From: Paracoccus sp. N5
GTDB lineage: Bacteria; Pseudomonadota; Alphaproteobacteria; Rhodobacterales; Rhodobacteraceae
DNA: 64,000 nt
Assembly (NCBI RefSeq): GCF_000371965.1
Contig: NZ_AQUO01000001.1
Coordinates: 862,001 to 926,000 of the forward strand
Reading direction: 5' to 3'
Shown: positions 15,789 to 24,206 of the stretch, one piece after another
Position numbering within the stretch: the stretch's first letter is position 1
Layout: each line of letters starts with the position of its first letter
Translations under genes and position numbers: made by a program
The notes under the pieces: generated by a model
Databases searched by the model: none
The model's input: only the letters and a program-made list of their open reading frames with translations
What the model was told of the DNA's origin: nothing

Positions 15789-16571
15789 TCAGACGATGCG
15801 GTCGACCATCATGTGCTTGATCGAGGCGATGGCCTTGGCGGGGTTCAGCCCCTTGGGGCAGGTGTTGGTGCAGTTCATGATCGTGTGGCAGCGATACAGC
15901 TTGAACGGGTCTTCCAGGCTGTCGAGCCGATGCCCCGTCGCCTCGTCGCGCGAATCGATGATCCAGCGATAGGCGTGCAGCAAGGCCGCCGGGCCCAGAT
16001 AGCGGTCGCCGTTCCACCAGTAGCTCGGGCAGGAGGTCGAGCACGAGGCGCACATCACGCATTCATAGAGGCCGTCCAGCTTCTTGCGGTCCTCGATCGA
16101 CTGGCGCCATTCCTTGTCCGGGGTCGGCGTCTCGGTGATCAGATAGGGCTGGACCGAGGCGTGCTGGGCATAGAAATGCGTCAGGTCGGGGATCAGGTCC
16201 TTGACCACGGGCATATGCGGCAAGGGATAGATGTTCACGTCCTTGCCCTTGACCTCGTCGATGCCGAAGATGCAGGCGAGGCGGTTGCCGCCGTCGATGT
16301 TCATCGCGCAGGAGCCGCAGATCCCCTCGCGGCAGGACCGGCGGAAGGTCAGGGTCGGGTCGATCTCGTTCTTGATCTTGATCAGCGCGTCCAGCACCAT
16401 CGGCCCGCATTTGTCCAGGTCGATGAAATAGGTGTCGATGCGCGGGTTTTCCCCGGTATCCGGGTCCCAGCGATAGATGTTGAAGCGGCGGACATTCTTG
16501 GCGCCCGCCGGCTTCGGCCAGGTCTTGCCGACCCGCATGCGGCTGTTCTTGGGAAGGGTAAGTTGGACCAT
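15789..16571 (-). CDS. sdhB: Succinate dehydrogenase iron-sulfur subunit SdhB
   Basis: SdhB carries electrons from SdhA's FAD to quinone in complex II on the cytoplasmic face of the inner membrane. The 260-aa protein has the [2Fe-2S] ligands in SCREGICGSCAMNIDG (about residues 75-90) and LAC, the [4Fe-4S] motif CVMCASCSTSCP (about 169-180), and the [3Fe-4S] motif CHTIMNCTNTCPKG (about 226-239). Start ATG 16571 gives the family's MVQLTLPKNSRM opening. It is separated from sdhA by two lipoprotein genes. Confidence 0.97.
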   Translation of the reverse strand: MVQLTLPKNSRMRVGKTWPKPAGAKNVRRFNIYRWDPDTGENPRIDTYFIDLDKCGPMVLDALIKIKNEIDPTLTFRRSCREGICGSCAMNIDGGNRLACIFGIDEVKGKDVNIYPLPHMPVVKDLIPDLTHFYAQHASVQPYLITETPTPDKEWRQSIEDRKKLDGLYECVMCASCSTSCPSYWWNGDRYLGPAALLHAYRWIIDSRDEATGHRLDSLEDPFKLYRCHTIMNCTNTCPKGLNPAKAIASIKHMMVDRIV

Positions 16572-16629
16572 TGGGTAACTCCTGGTGGTCAGACCGCCGG
16601 TGCGGTTCGGGTCAGAGCGGCCGGGGGCG

Positions 16630-16941
16630 TCAGCGCGCCCGCCAGCCCGGTTGTTCGTAAAGCGGCCGCGTGGGCACCTGCCCCGAGCGGCGCTGGACGC
16701 ATTCCTGGAAGACCTGCGACGGATCGCGGCCCATGATATAGTCCGAGGACACGCCGACCTGCACGAAGCCGCCGCGCACGCCATGCGATCCGACGCCGAT
16801 GCCCATCTCGGTGCGCGGGCCGGTGGCGTCGCGGGCATCGGCCAGGCAGGCGCGCTCGGCCTGCTCGACCGGGATCGGCGCGCAAGCCGCCAGGCCCAGC
16901 AGCAGGGCCGGGACCAGCAGCATCTGCGCGCCGCCGCGCAT
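16630..16941 (-). CDS. Small lipoprotein inside the sdh operon (second of two)
   Basis: The 103-aa protein begins MRGGAQMLLVPALLLGLAAC with a lipobox LAAC (Cys20). The mature part has an ERACLADARDATG segment with a second Cys, a GVGSHGVRGGFVQVGVSSDYIMG glycine-rich stretch (about residues 46-68) and FQECVQRRSGQVPTRPLY. It starts at 16941, overlapping the preceding lipoprotein stop by one base (TGATG). No function is known to me. Two mature Cys beyond the lipid-bearing one could form a disulfide. Confidence 0.75.
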   Translation of the reverse strand: MRGGAQMLLVPALLLGLAACAPIPVEQAERACLADARDATGPRTEMGIGVGSHGVRGGFVQVGVSSDYIMGRDPSQVFQECVQRRSGQVPTRPLYEQPGWRAR

Positions 16942-17294
16942 CAGGCGGTCCGCTTGGCCGCGGCCGCGGCGCCGGCGATACATTGCGAGGTCGCCGGACG
17001 GCCGACGATGGCCGCGACCGCGCCGCTGGCATTGGCGCTGTCGGCGATGCTGGCCAGTTCGGCCGTGGTCGCGTTCGACATCACGCAATCGGTATAGGGC
17101 GCGACATTGGCACCGGGCAGGCGCCGGGCCATCTCGCGGTTCACGACCACGCGGGCCGAGGAGCGGATGGCCGCATCCGGCGACGGCCCCGCCACCGGCG
17201 GCAGCGGCGCAGGCCCGGGCGCCATGCCGGGGTTCTGGACCACGCAGCCGGACAGGGCCAGCGCGGCGGCGGTAAGGATCAGGGGAAGACGCAT
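16941..17294 (-). CDS. Small lipoprotein inside the sdh operon (first of two)
   Basis: The 117-aa protein begins MRLPLILTAAALALSGCVVQ, lipobox LSGC (Cys17), followed by a Pro-rich linker (about residues 22-40). The domain RSSARVVVNREMARRLPGANVAPYTDCVMSNATT (in pieces, about 46-78) ends with a Cys-containing GRPATSQCIAG. Two Cys in the mature part resemble the next gene's arrangement, so the pair may be distant paralogues. The ATG at 17294 overlaps the sdhA stop (TGATG); a TTG one codon earlier is less likely. Confidence 0.75.
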   Translation of the reverse strand: MRLPLILTAAALALSGCVVQNPGMAPGPAPLPPVAGPSPDAAIRSSARVVVNREMARRLPGANVAPYTDCVMSNATTAELASIADSANASGAVAAIVGRPATSQCIAGAAAAAKRTA

Positions 17295-19096
17295 CAATAA
17301 ACCCTCGCTTTGGGTGCGATCTTTTTCAGGTCGATCCCGCCCTCGTCCTGGGTGGTCAGGGGTTCAAGGTGAACGGGCCGATAGGCCAGTCTAACATGGT
17401 TGCCTTCGACCCAGGCAAGCGAGTGCTTGCGCCAGTTGGCATCATCCCGCTCGGGCCAGTCCTCATGCGCATGCGCGCCGCGGCTTTCCTTGCGCGCCTC
17501 GGCCGCGACGATGGTGGCCAGCGCATTGGGCATCAGGTTGGTCAGCTCCAGCGTCTCCATCAGGTCGCTGTTCCAGATCAGGCTGCGGTCGGTGACCTTG
17601 ACGTCATTCAGCTTGGCGGCGATCGCCTCCATCTTCTCGACGCCCTCGGCCAGGGTCTTGTCGGTGCGGAACACCGCCGCGTCGGCCTGCATGGTGCGCT
17701 GCATTTCCAGCCGCAGTTCCGCCGTCGGCACCGAGCCATTGGCATTGCGGATGCGGTCGAAGCGGTCGAGGATCGCGTCCACCGCCGGCTTGTTCATCAG
17801 CGGGATCGGCGCGGCGCGGTCGACGACCTCGGCCGCGCGGATCGCCGCCGCCCGGCCGAACACAACGAGGTCGATCAGCGAGTTCGAGCCCAGGCGGTTC
17901 GCGCCATGGACCGAGGCGCAGCCGGCCTCGCCCACCGCCATCAGGCCGGGGAAGACCGCGTCCGGGTTTTCCTCGGTCGGGTTCAGCACCTCGCCCCAAT
18001 AGTTCGTGGGGATGCCGCCCATGTTGTAATGCACCGTCGGCAGGATCGGGATCGGCTCGCGCGTCACGTCCACGCCGGCGAAGATGCGGGCGGATTCGCT
18101 GATGCCCGGCAGGCGCTCGGCCAGGCTTTCCGGCGGCAGGTGCTGCAGGTTCAGGAACATATGGTCCTTGTGCTCGCCCACGCCGCGGCCCTCGCGGATC
18201 TCCAGCGTGATGCAGCGCGACACCACGTCGCGCGAGGCCAGGTCCTTGTAGGTCGGGGCATAGCGTTCCATGAAGCGCTCGCCTTCCGAGTTGGTCAGGT
18301 AGCCGCCCTCGCCGCGCGCGCCCTCGGTGATCAGGCAGCCCGAGCCATAGATGCCGGTCGGGTGGAACTGCACGAATTCCATGTCCTGCAGCGGCAGCCC
18401 TGCGCGGGCCACCATGCCGCCGCCGTCGCCGGTGCAGGTATGGGCCGAGGTGGCGCTGAAATAGGCCCGGCCATAGCCGCCGGTCGCCAGCACCACCATC
18501 TTGGCGTTGAAGACATGCATGGTGCCGTCGTCGAGCTTCCAGCACACCACGCCGGTGCAGGCGCCGTCGGTGATCACCAGGTCCAGCGCGAAATATTCGA
18601 TGAAGAACTCGGCCTTTTCCTTCAGCGACTGGCCATAAAGCGTATGCAGGATGGCGTGGCCCGTGCGGTCGGCGGCGGCGCAGGTGCGCTGCACCGGCGG
18701 GCCTTCGCCGAATTCGGTGGTGTGGCCGCCGAAGGGACGCTGGTAGATCTTGCCCTCTTCGGTGCGGCTGAACGGGACGCCGTAATGCTCCAGCTCATAG
18801 ACCGCCTTCGGGGCCTCGCGCGCCAGGTATTCCATGGCGTCGGTGTCGCCCAGCCAGTCCGAACCCTTGACGGTGTCATACATATGCCACTGCCAGTTGT
18901 CGGGGCCCATGTTGGACAGGCTGGCGGCGATGCCGCCCTGGGCCGCGACCGTGTGCGAGCGGGTCGGGAACACCTTGGTCACGCAGGCGGTGCGCAGTCC
19001 CTGCTCGGCCATGCCCAGCGTCGCGCGCAGGCCCGCGCCGCCGGCGCCGACCACCACGACATCGTAATCATGTGTCTGGATCTTGTAATCAGCCAT
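17294..19096 (-). CDS. sdhA: Succinate dehydrogenase flavoprotein subunit SdhA
   Basis: SdhA oxidises succinate to fumarate using covalently bound FAD. The 600-aa length is standard. The Rossmann motif VVVVGAGGAGLRATLG (about residues 13-28), the flavinylation site TRSHTVAAQGG (His at about 47), the substrate motif FVQFHPTGIYGSGCLITEG in two parts, the HTCTGDGGGMVARAG segment, and GEAGCASVHGANRLGSNSL are all present. Ten bases separate it from sdhD. Confidence 0.97.
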   Translation of the reverse strand: MADYKIQTHDYDVVVVGAGGAGLRATLGMAEQGLRTACVTKVFPTRSHTVAAQGGIAASLSNMGPDNWQWHMYDTVKGSDWLGDTDAMEYLAREAPKAVYELEHYGVPFSRTEEGKIYQRPFGGHTTEFGEGPPVQRTCAAADRTGHAILHTLYGQSLKEKAEFFIEYFALDLVITDGACTGVVCWKLDDGTMHVFNAKMVVLATGGYGRAYFSATSAHTCTGDGGGMVARAGLPLQDMEFVQFHPTGIYGSGCLITEGARGEGGYLTNSEGERFMERYAPTYKDLASRDVVSRCITLEIREGRGVGEHKDHMFLNLQHLPPESLAERLPGISESARIFAGVDVTREPIPILPTVHYNMGGIPTNYWGEVLNPTEENPDAVFPGLMAVGEAGCASVHGANRLGSNSLIDLVVFGRAAAIRAAEVVDRAAPIPLMNKPAVDAILDRFDRIRNANGSVPTAELRLEMQRTMQADAAVFRTDKTLAEGVEKMEAIAAKLNDVKVTDRSLIWNSDLMETLELTNLMPNALATIVAAEARKESRGAHAHEDWPERDDANWRKHSLAWVEGNHVRLAYRPVHLEPLTTQDEGGIDLKKIAPKARVY

Positions 19097-19105
19097 GGCG
19101 GAACC

Positions 19106-19495
19106 TCAAAGCACGACGATCGCGCCCAGACCCATGCGGGCCAGCGCGTAGACGGCGCAGGCGATGACCGCCCAGCCGAAGATGACGGAGAAGATGATCG
19201 CGCCCTTGCGCACGCCGCCGTGGAAATAGTCGTCGATCATGATGCGGGTGCCCTTGATGAAATGCACCATGCCCACGATGACGAACAGCGCGGTGATCAG
19301 CGCCGGCAGCGGCCGGCCGAAATAGGCGACCAGCTCGGGATGCGGCAGGCCGATGGCGCGGGCGACGACGATCATGAACAGCGGCGTCAGCACGGTCAGC
19401 GCGACGGCGGAAACGGTCATGGCCCAGTGGTGCTGGGTGCCCTCATGGGCGGAACCCAGGCCCTCGGCGGCTTTCAGCGGGGTGATGTAGCGCAT
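19106..19495 (-). CDS. sdhD: Succinate dehydrogenase membrane anchor SdhD
   Basis: SdhD with SdhC binds heme b and quinone and holds the catalytic subunits at the membrane. The 129-aa protein begins MRYITPLKAAEGLGSAHEGTQHHW and has three membrane helices (about residues 27-47, 61-82, 97-120). The GMVHFIKGTRIMIDDYFH segment between helices is the SdhD family feature. The ATG at 19495 is the first sensible start; longer frames run through sdhC. Confidence 0.93.
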   Translation of the reverse strand: MRYITPLKAAEGLGSAHEGTQHHWAMTVSAVALTVLTPLFMIVVARAIGLPHPELVAYFGRPLPALITALFVIVGMVHFIKGTRIMIDDYFHGGVRKGAIIFSVIFGWAVIACAVYALARMGLGAIVVL

Positions 19496-19506
19496 GTCCG
19501 GCCCCC

Positions 19507-19899
19507 TTAGAACACGAAGAAGATGATCAGCGTCAGCACGGCCAGCACGACCGAGCCGGCGATGATCGCCTGGCTGGATTTCTGCGCCGTCTGGATCTCC
19601 AGCCCGCGGCCGGCGTCGTAGAACAGGTGGCGCAGCCCGGCGAGCAGGTGATACCACAGCGCCCACATCGAGCCGGTCAGGATGATGAAGCCCAGCCAGG
19701 ACCGGACCACCCAGTCGGCGCAGGCGAAGGCCCCCGGCGAGGTGACGGCGGCGACCAGCCACCAGACGATCAGCAGGATGCCGGCCACCAGCGCATGGCC
19801 GGTGATCCGCGTCATGATCGAGGTGATGGCGGCGAGTGGCAGGCGATAGACCTGCAGATGCGGTGACAGCGGCCGGTTGCCCCGGTTGACGTCAGCCAT
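19507..19899 (-). CDS. sdhC: Succinate dehydrogenase cytochrome b556 subunit SdhC
   Basis: First gene of the sdh operon. The 130-aa protein begins MADVNRGNRPLSPHLQVYRLP and contains the SdhC signature around TRITGHALVAG and WYHLLAGLRHLFYDAG (heme-side His residues). It has three membrane helices. AGGAGAG lies upstream of ATG 19899. A longer frame to 20004 crosses the promoter region and is rejected. Regulation probably involves the palindromes at 20051-20081. Confidence 0.95.
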   Translation of the reverse strand: MADVNRGNRPLSPHLQVYRLPLAAITSIMTRITGHALVAGILLIVWWLVAAVTSPGAFACADWVVRSWLGFIILTGSMWALWYHLLAGLRHLFYDAGRGLEIQTAQKSSQAIIAGSVVLAVLTLIIFFVF

Positions 19900-20028
19900 G
19901 ATGCGCTCTCCTGCGTTCAGGGGCCCTCGGCGCGGCAAGCGGCTGGCGGCGAGGGCTGGCCGAGAAATTGGGTCTGCTTCTAGTGGTTTTGTCGCGTCTG
20001 TCACGGGGCGAGGCCAGATGAAAGGGCG

Positions 20029-20081
20029 AATATCACAAATTTTCGGCCTTTGTGATCACGCACTTGCCCCATGTGATCACA
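20029..20081. promoter_or_regulatory. Phased palindromic operators upstream of sdhCDAB (TGTGATCACA)
   Basis: TGTGATCACG (20051-20060) and TGTGATCACA (20072-20081) lie 21 bp centre to centre. A half-matching AATATCACAA (20029-20038) lies another 22 bp nearer sdhC. All three are on one face of the helix. The same pair at the same 21-bp spacing occurs before sucC (27835-27865). The half-site TGTGA resembles CRP sites, but there is no 6-base spacer, so a different dimeric regulator is implied. Position is about 150-180 bp before the sdhC ATG. Confidence 0.7.
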
Positions 20082-20114
20082 TGCTCGAATCTGCTAGCGG
20101 TATCACCTCCCGTC

Positions 20115-20549
20115 TCATCGCAAATCCTCAAGAACCTGAGTAATTTTCTCGTTGAAACTGAAGAATATGATCTGGTCCGCGCCGCCGACGGGGGCGGTGA
20201 CCAGCAGCAGGGCCAGCACGCCGGTGTCGGGCGGATTCAGCCTGAACAGGCTGATTTCCTGCGTCATTCCGCCCGGATCCTGCCGTCGCAGGATGGTCGA
20301 GCAATCGGCGAAGCCCGAGGGCAGCAGCACGGGCAGCTTGCCGATCACCGCGCCGTAACGCTCCTTCGCCTCGGGGACCAGCGGCGTGGCGAGGCGATAG
20401 AACGCCTCGTAGCGGCCGGCCAGGAAGGCGGCCTTGGCCTCGTCCTGCACGGCCAGCGGCGCAAGCCCGTTCAGGGCGCAGGGCGGGGTCTGCGCCAGCC
20501 CCTGCCCGGCCCATGCCAGCATCAGAACAGCCAGCGTCCCCAGTCTCAT
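20115..20549 (-). CDS. Predicted periplasmic hypothetical protein
   Basis: The 144-aa protein starts MRLGTLAVLMLAWAGQGLAQ, a clear signal peptide with likely cleavage after GLAQ or GQGLA. The mature part has two Cys (CALNG and DCSTIL), typical for a disulfide-bonded periplasmic protein, and a hydrophobic strand VLALLLVTAPVGG. I do not recognise a family. The ATG at 20549 overlaps the mesaconyl-CoA hydratase stop (ATGA), so it is coupled to that gene; no functional link is obvious. Confidence 0.75.
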   Translation of the reverse strand: MRLGTLAVLMLAWAGQGLAQTPPCALNGLAPLAVQDEAKAAFLAGRYEAFYRLATPLVPEAKERYGAVIGKLPVLLPSGFADCSTILRRQDPGGMTQEISLFRLNPPDTGVLALLLVTAPVGGADQIIFFSFNEKITQVLEDLR

Positions 20550-21580
20550 GTCGGGATCAGCGCCCAATAGTCCAGATCCAGCAGGACGTTGGGGGCGTAT
20601 TTGCCCTGCTCGTCCTTCAGCGCGTGATCCCCGGCCGCGCCCTTCTGCGCCACCAGCCGCAGCCGCAGGGCACCGACGCCGGGCGCCTGGGTCGGCGCCT
20701 TGTCCAGCACCTCGGACCAGGCCCGCACGGTGTCGCCGGCAAAGCACGGGTTGGCATGGGCGCCGCCGTTCAGCGCCACGATCATCTGCGCATTGGCGAG
20801 CCCGTTGAAGGACAGCGCCCGGGCCATGCTGATGACATGGCCGCCATAGATCAGCCGGCGGCCGTCCTCGCGCGCGGTGACGTCGAAATGCACCTTGGCG
20901 GTGTTCTGCCACAGGCGCGTGGCGAGCATATGCTCGGCCTCCTCGATGGTGACGCCATCGACATGGTCGATGATCTCGCCCACGGCATAGTCGCCCCAGC
21001 GATGCGGCTCGCCGGCCAGCTCGAAGTCGTAGCGGCTGAAATCCAGCCCCTCGGGCACCACCAGATCCGCGGCGGCCACGACCCTGGCCAGGTCGGGCAC
21101 CACCGGCTCGGGCGCCGGGCTGGCGGCGTCGCGCTTGCGCACCATGACCCAGCGCACATATTCCAGCACCACCGCGCCGACCTGGTTGATGCCGCGGGTG
21201 CGGACCCAGACCACGCCGGACTTGCCGTTGGAGTTTTCCTTGAGCCCGATCACCTCGGATTCCGAGCGCAGCGTGTCGCCCGGCCAGACCGGCTGCAGCC
21301 AGCGGCCCTCGGCATAGCCCAGGTTCGCGATGGCGTTCAGGCTGACGTCCGGCACCGTCTTGCCGAAGACGGTATGAAAGGCGATCAGGTCGTCCAGCGG
21401 CGAGCCTTCCAGCCCGCAATCGGCGGCGAAATCGTCCGAGGAATACAGCGCATGCCGCGCCGGATAAAGCGCGTGATACAGCGCGCGCTCGCCCTCGGCC
21501 ACGGTGCGGGGGACGGCGTGGCGGATCACCTGGCCGATGCGGTAATCCTCGAAGAAACGGCCCGGATTGGTCTTGCTCAT
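20546..21580 (-). CDS. mch: Mesaconyl-CoA hydratase (2-methylfumaryl-CoA hydratase), double MaoC fold
   Basis: Mch hydrates mesaconyl-CoA to beta-methylmalyl-CoA in the ethylmalonyl-CoA pathway for acetyl-CoA assimilation. The 344-aa protein starts MSKTNPGRFFEDYRIGQVIRHAVPRT and has two hot-dog halves: N-terminal (about residues 8-155) and C-terminal (about 185-340), with GGHVISMARALSFNG in the second. Size and sequence character fit the Paracoccus/Rhodobacter enzyme rather than short enoyl hydratases. In R. sphaeroides, as I recall, mch also lies near sdh and mcl2. It overlaps small genes on both sides by four bases. Confidence 0.88.
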   Translation of the reverse strand: MSKTNPGRFFEDYRIGQVIRHAVPRTVAEGERALYHALYPARHALYSSDDFAADCGLEGSPLDDLIAFHTVFGKTVPDVSLNAIANLGYAEGRWLQPVWPGDTLRSESEVIGLKENSNGKSGVVWVRTRGINQVGAVVLEYVRWVMVRKRDAASPAPEPVVPDLARVVAAADLVVPEGLDFSRYDFELAGEPHRWGDYAVGEIIDHVDGVTIEEAEHMLATRLWQNTAKVHFDVTAREDGRRLIYGGHVISMARALSFNGLANAQMIVALNGGAHANPCFAGDTVRAWSEVLDKAPTQAPGVGALRLRLVAQKGAAGDHALKDEQGKYAPNVLLDLDYWALIPT

Positions 21581-21783
21581 TGTTGTCCCAGTTTCATCTC
21601 GGGGTGGTAGTCGTCGGCGATGTCCTTGGTCACCGCCTGGGCGCAGCGCATCTTTCCGCTTGCGGCATCAAAGGCATAGGAGGGGCTGCCGTAAAGCTCC
21701 CAGCCCTTTGACAGGGCGGCGCTGACCTTGTGGCAGAAGGCCGAGGTGTCCTCCTCGGTCAGCAGGCGATAGATCTTGGGCAT
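21577..21783 (-). CDS. DUF1737-domain small protein
   Basis: The 68-aa protein starts MPKIYRLLTEEDTSAFCHKVSAALSKGWELYGSPSYAFDA (given in overlapping family motifs). The pattern of a short helix, then GWELYGSPSY, is typical of DUF1737, a stand-alone small domain of unknown role. The stop overlaps the mch ATG (ATGA at 21577-21580) and the ATG abuts the NnrU-like gene's stop, so it is embedded in the operon. Confidence 0.8.
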   Translation of the reverse strand: MPKIYRLLTEEDTSAFCHKVSAALSKGWELYGSPSYAFDAASGKMRCAQAVTKDIADDYHPEMKLGQQ

Positions 21784-22326
21784 TCAGCCTCCAAAGGGGT
21801 TGTAACCCAGCCAGCGGTGGATCAGCCCGACCACCAGCAGGACCAGGACGGCGCCAAGGGCGGCCATGACTTCCTTGCGGACCGGGAACGGGCCGGCGGG
21901 CGGGGTCCAGACCGGCTGGGCGCGGTTGATCACCGCCATCTCGACCAGCGCCCAGACCAGCAGCCCGCCGAACAGCACGAAGCTGGGCAGGTCGCCGTTC
22001 GGCAGCAGATGCGCGAATGACCACAGCGCGAAGCCGGACAGCTGCGGATGGCGCATGTGCGCGGTGATGCGGGTCTTCATCCCGGCGGCCGCGAACAGGT
22101 AGAACGCCGCCAGCACCAGCAGGTTGTTGATGCCCTTGAGCGGCGCCGAGGCGCCCCACCACCAGGGCCCGTCCGCCATGCGATAGCCGAGGATCATCAG
22201 AACCACCGACAGCGCCAGCAGCCCGGCCACGCCGCCGCGCCCCAGCCGCGCGCGCAGGCCCGGCGCCAGCCGCTTCGAGAGATGCGCCGCCCACCACAGC
22301 GCCACGCCAAGGATCAGGATCAACAT
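21784..22326 (-). CDS. NnrU-family integral membrane protein
   Basis: The 180-aa protein has about five membrane helices (near residues 1-14, 33-48, 65-82, 100-125, 155-172) and the family's MRHPQLSGFALWSFAHLLPNGD loop (in pieces, about residues 90-111). NnrU proteins were named from denitrification gene neighbourhoods, and their fold resembles isoprenylcysteine methyltransferase-like membrane proteins. No nitrogen-oxide gene is nearby, so a role here is uncertain. It is the first gene after the 41-bp gap following mcl2. Confidence 0.83.
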   Translation of the reverse strand: MLILILGVALWWAAHLSKRLAPGLRARLGRGGVAGLLALSVVLMILGYRMADGPWWWGASAPLKGINNLLVLAAFYLFAAAGMKTRITAHMRHPQLSGFALWSFAHLLPNGDLPSFVLFGGLLVWALVEMAVINRAQPVWTPPAGPFPVRKEVMAALGAVLVLLVVGLIHRWLGYNPFGG

Positions 22327-22367
22327 CTGGCTTTCCCCTTGCTGGATGCATCCGGCGCAGGTTGGAC

Positions 22368-23207
22368 CTAGCTGGCCAGACGCGCAATGGCCTCGGCCTT
22401 GGCCAGCGTGCCGCGCGCGGTGGCGACATGCAGGTTCTCGACGATGCGGCCGTCGACCACGGCGACGCCCTTGCCCTGCGCCGAGGCGGCGTCGAAGGCC
22501 TCGATCTGGCGCCGGGCCAGGTCGATCTCGTCCCCGGTGGGGGCAAAGACGGCATTGGCGATCTCGACCTGGGCCGGGTGGATCAGGGTCTTGCCGTCAA
22601 AGCCCATGTCGCGGCCCTGCTCGCATTCGGCGCGCAGGCCGTCGTCGTCCTTGAAGGCGTTGTAGACGCCATCGACGATCACCCGGCCATGCGCGCGGGC
22701 GGCCAGCAGGCACAGCCCCAGGCCCGCCATCATCGGCAGGCGGTCGGGGCGGAAGCGGCTGCCCAGGTCCTTGGCCAGGTCGTTGGTGCCCATGACCATG
22801 CCGCCGAGGCGCGGGTGCGCGGCGATGGCGGCGGCGTTCAGCATGCCCGCCGGCGTCTCCATCATCGCCCAGAGCGGGGTTTGCGGCACCAGCGCGGCCA
22901 CGCGGTCCAGATCCTCGGGGCGGCTGACCTTGGGGATCAGCACCGCATCGGCGCCGCTGGCAAAGGCGCGGGCGTCATCCTCGCCCCATTCGGTGTCCAG
23001 CCCGTTGATGCGCACGATCCGGGCGCGGGCGCCGTAATCCGCCTGCAACGCCTGTGCCAGCATCTCGCGCGCCGCCGGCTTTTCACCGGGCGCCACCGCG
23101 TCTTCGAGATCGAAGATGATCGCGTCCGCCGGCAGCGTGCGGGCCTTTTCCATGGCGCGGGCATTGGCCGCGGGAAGGTACAGAACAGAGCGATAGGGAC
23201 GGGTCAT
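22368..23207 (-). CDS. mcl2: (3S)-malyl-CoA thioesterase-type CitE/HpcH lyase-family protein (Mcl2-like)
   Basis: The 279-aa protein starts MTRPYRSVLYLPAANARAMEKA and has the CitE-fold features FDLEDAVAPGEK (about residues 32-43), RINGLDTEWG, MMETPAGMLN, GTNDLAKDLG and KTLIHPAQVE. Two related proteins act in the ethylmalonyl-CoA pathway: Mcl1 (lyase, longer) and Mcl2 (malyl-CoA thioesterase, about 280 aa). Length and the nearby mch favour Mcl2, which hydrolyses malyl-CoA to malate. A citrate-lyase-like beta subunit is the alternative, but no CitD/F genes are here. Confidence 0.8.
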   Translation of the reverse strand: MTRPYRSVLYLPAANARAMEKARTLPADAIIFDLEDAVAPGEKPAAREMLAQALQADYGARARIVRINGLDTEWGEDDARAFASGADAVLIPKVSRPEDLDRVAALVPQTPLWAMMETPAGMLNAAAIAAHPRLGGMVMGTNDLAKDLGSRFRPDRLPMMAGLGLCLLAARAHGRVIVDGVYNAFKDDDGLRAECEQGRDMGFDGKTLIHPAQVEIANAVFAPTGDEIDLARRQIEAFDAASAQGKGVAVVDGRIVENLHVATARGTLAKAEAIARLAS

Positions 23208-23287
23208 CGGCGCCTCGCGTAATAATCTTGCGCGAAACTGCCCGCAAACGATCCGAATCGCAAGACCTGTTTTGCCGCAGCGCGGCG

Positions 23288-24019
23288 TCAGAGCCCGTCC
23301 CAGATCAGTTTTGCCGAAACGATCATCAGCGCCCAGGTGATGAAACCATAGAAAACCTGCGGCGACATGCGCTTGACCAGCCACAGCCCCGCCAGCACGC
23401 CCAGGATGCCCGGCAGCATCAGCCCGGCCGAGATCGCCAGGTTGTGCAGCGACAGCTGGCCCAGCATGGCATAGGGAATCAGCTTCACCGCATTGCAGAT
23501 GGCGAAGAAGATCGTCGTGGTGCCGGCATAGGTCAGCGGCGGCATGTGCAGCGGCTGGGCATAGACCTGATAGGGCGCGGCGCCGGAATGGCTGACAAAG
23601 CTGGTATAGCCCGAGACCATGCCCCAGAACCCGCCGCGCAGCCGGTCGGGCGCCCGCGCCGCCCCGCGCGCGCCGCGCCGCAGCGCGTTCAGCGCGAAGG
23701 CCATGCCGATCACGCCGACGATCAGGCCGACGCGGGCGTCGTCGACCAGATGCGCCGTGGCCCAGCCCAGGCCGATGCCGGTGATGGCGCCCGGCACCAC
23801 CGTCGCCAGCACCCTCGCGTCGAAATCGCGGCGAAAGGCGATCAGCCCGCCGATGTCCGACACGACATAGACCGGCAGCAGGATCCCCGCCGCCTGCACC
23901 GGCGAGATCACCAGCGCCATCAGCGGCACCGAGATCGTGCCCACCATCGACAGCCCGCCCTTGGCCAGGCCGATCGAAAAGGCGGCCACCGCCGCCAGCA
24001 CCCAACCCAGCAGATCCAT
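23288..24019 (-). CDS. TSUP (TauE/SafE) family membrane transporter
   Basis: The 243-aa protein has seven or eight hydrophobic helices and the family repeat pattern GLAKGGLSMVGTISVPLMA (about residues 19-37) and GFWGMVSGYTSFVSHSGAAP (in pieces, about 129-148). TSUP proteins move small organic or sulfur anions such as sulfite or sulfoacetate; substrate cannot be told from sequence. It has no sulfur genes beside it. It is separated from mcl2 by 80 bases and diverges from mdh. Confidence 0.85.
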   Translation of the reverse strand: MDLLGWVLAAVAAFSIGLAKGGLSMVGTISVPLMALVISPVQAAGILLPVYVVSDIGGLIAFRRDFDARVLATVVPGAITGIGLGWATAHLVDDARVGLIVGVIGMAFALNALRRGARGAARAPDRLRGGFWGMVSGYTSFVSHSGAAPYQVYAQPLHMPPLTYAGTTTIFFAICNAVKLIPYAMLGQLSLHNLAISAGLMLPGILGVLAGLWLVKRMSPQVFYGFITWALMIVSAKLIWDGL

Positions 24020-24206
24020 GCGCGCCTCCGGTATCCCCGGCCCCGGTTACGCCAGCCCGCCGGCCTTGGCAACGCCCGGGCAGCTTCGGCATGTTAGCGA
24101 TTGACAGCGCGCAATCTTCCTGCGCGCGCGCCAAGATCTCTTGCGATTCCCATTCCAAGGGACTACCCCACCCCGCGAAACCATCATGGAAATCGGAGGT
24201 TGACTC

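Noticed and set aside
20051..20081. CRP or FNR binding sites before sdh
   Set aside because: CRP sites need a 6-base spacer between TGTGA and TCACA, and FnrL sites read TTGAT-N4-ATCAA. Neither pattern fits.
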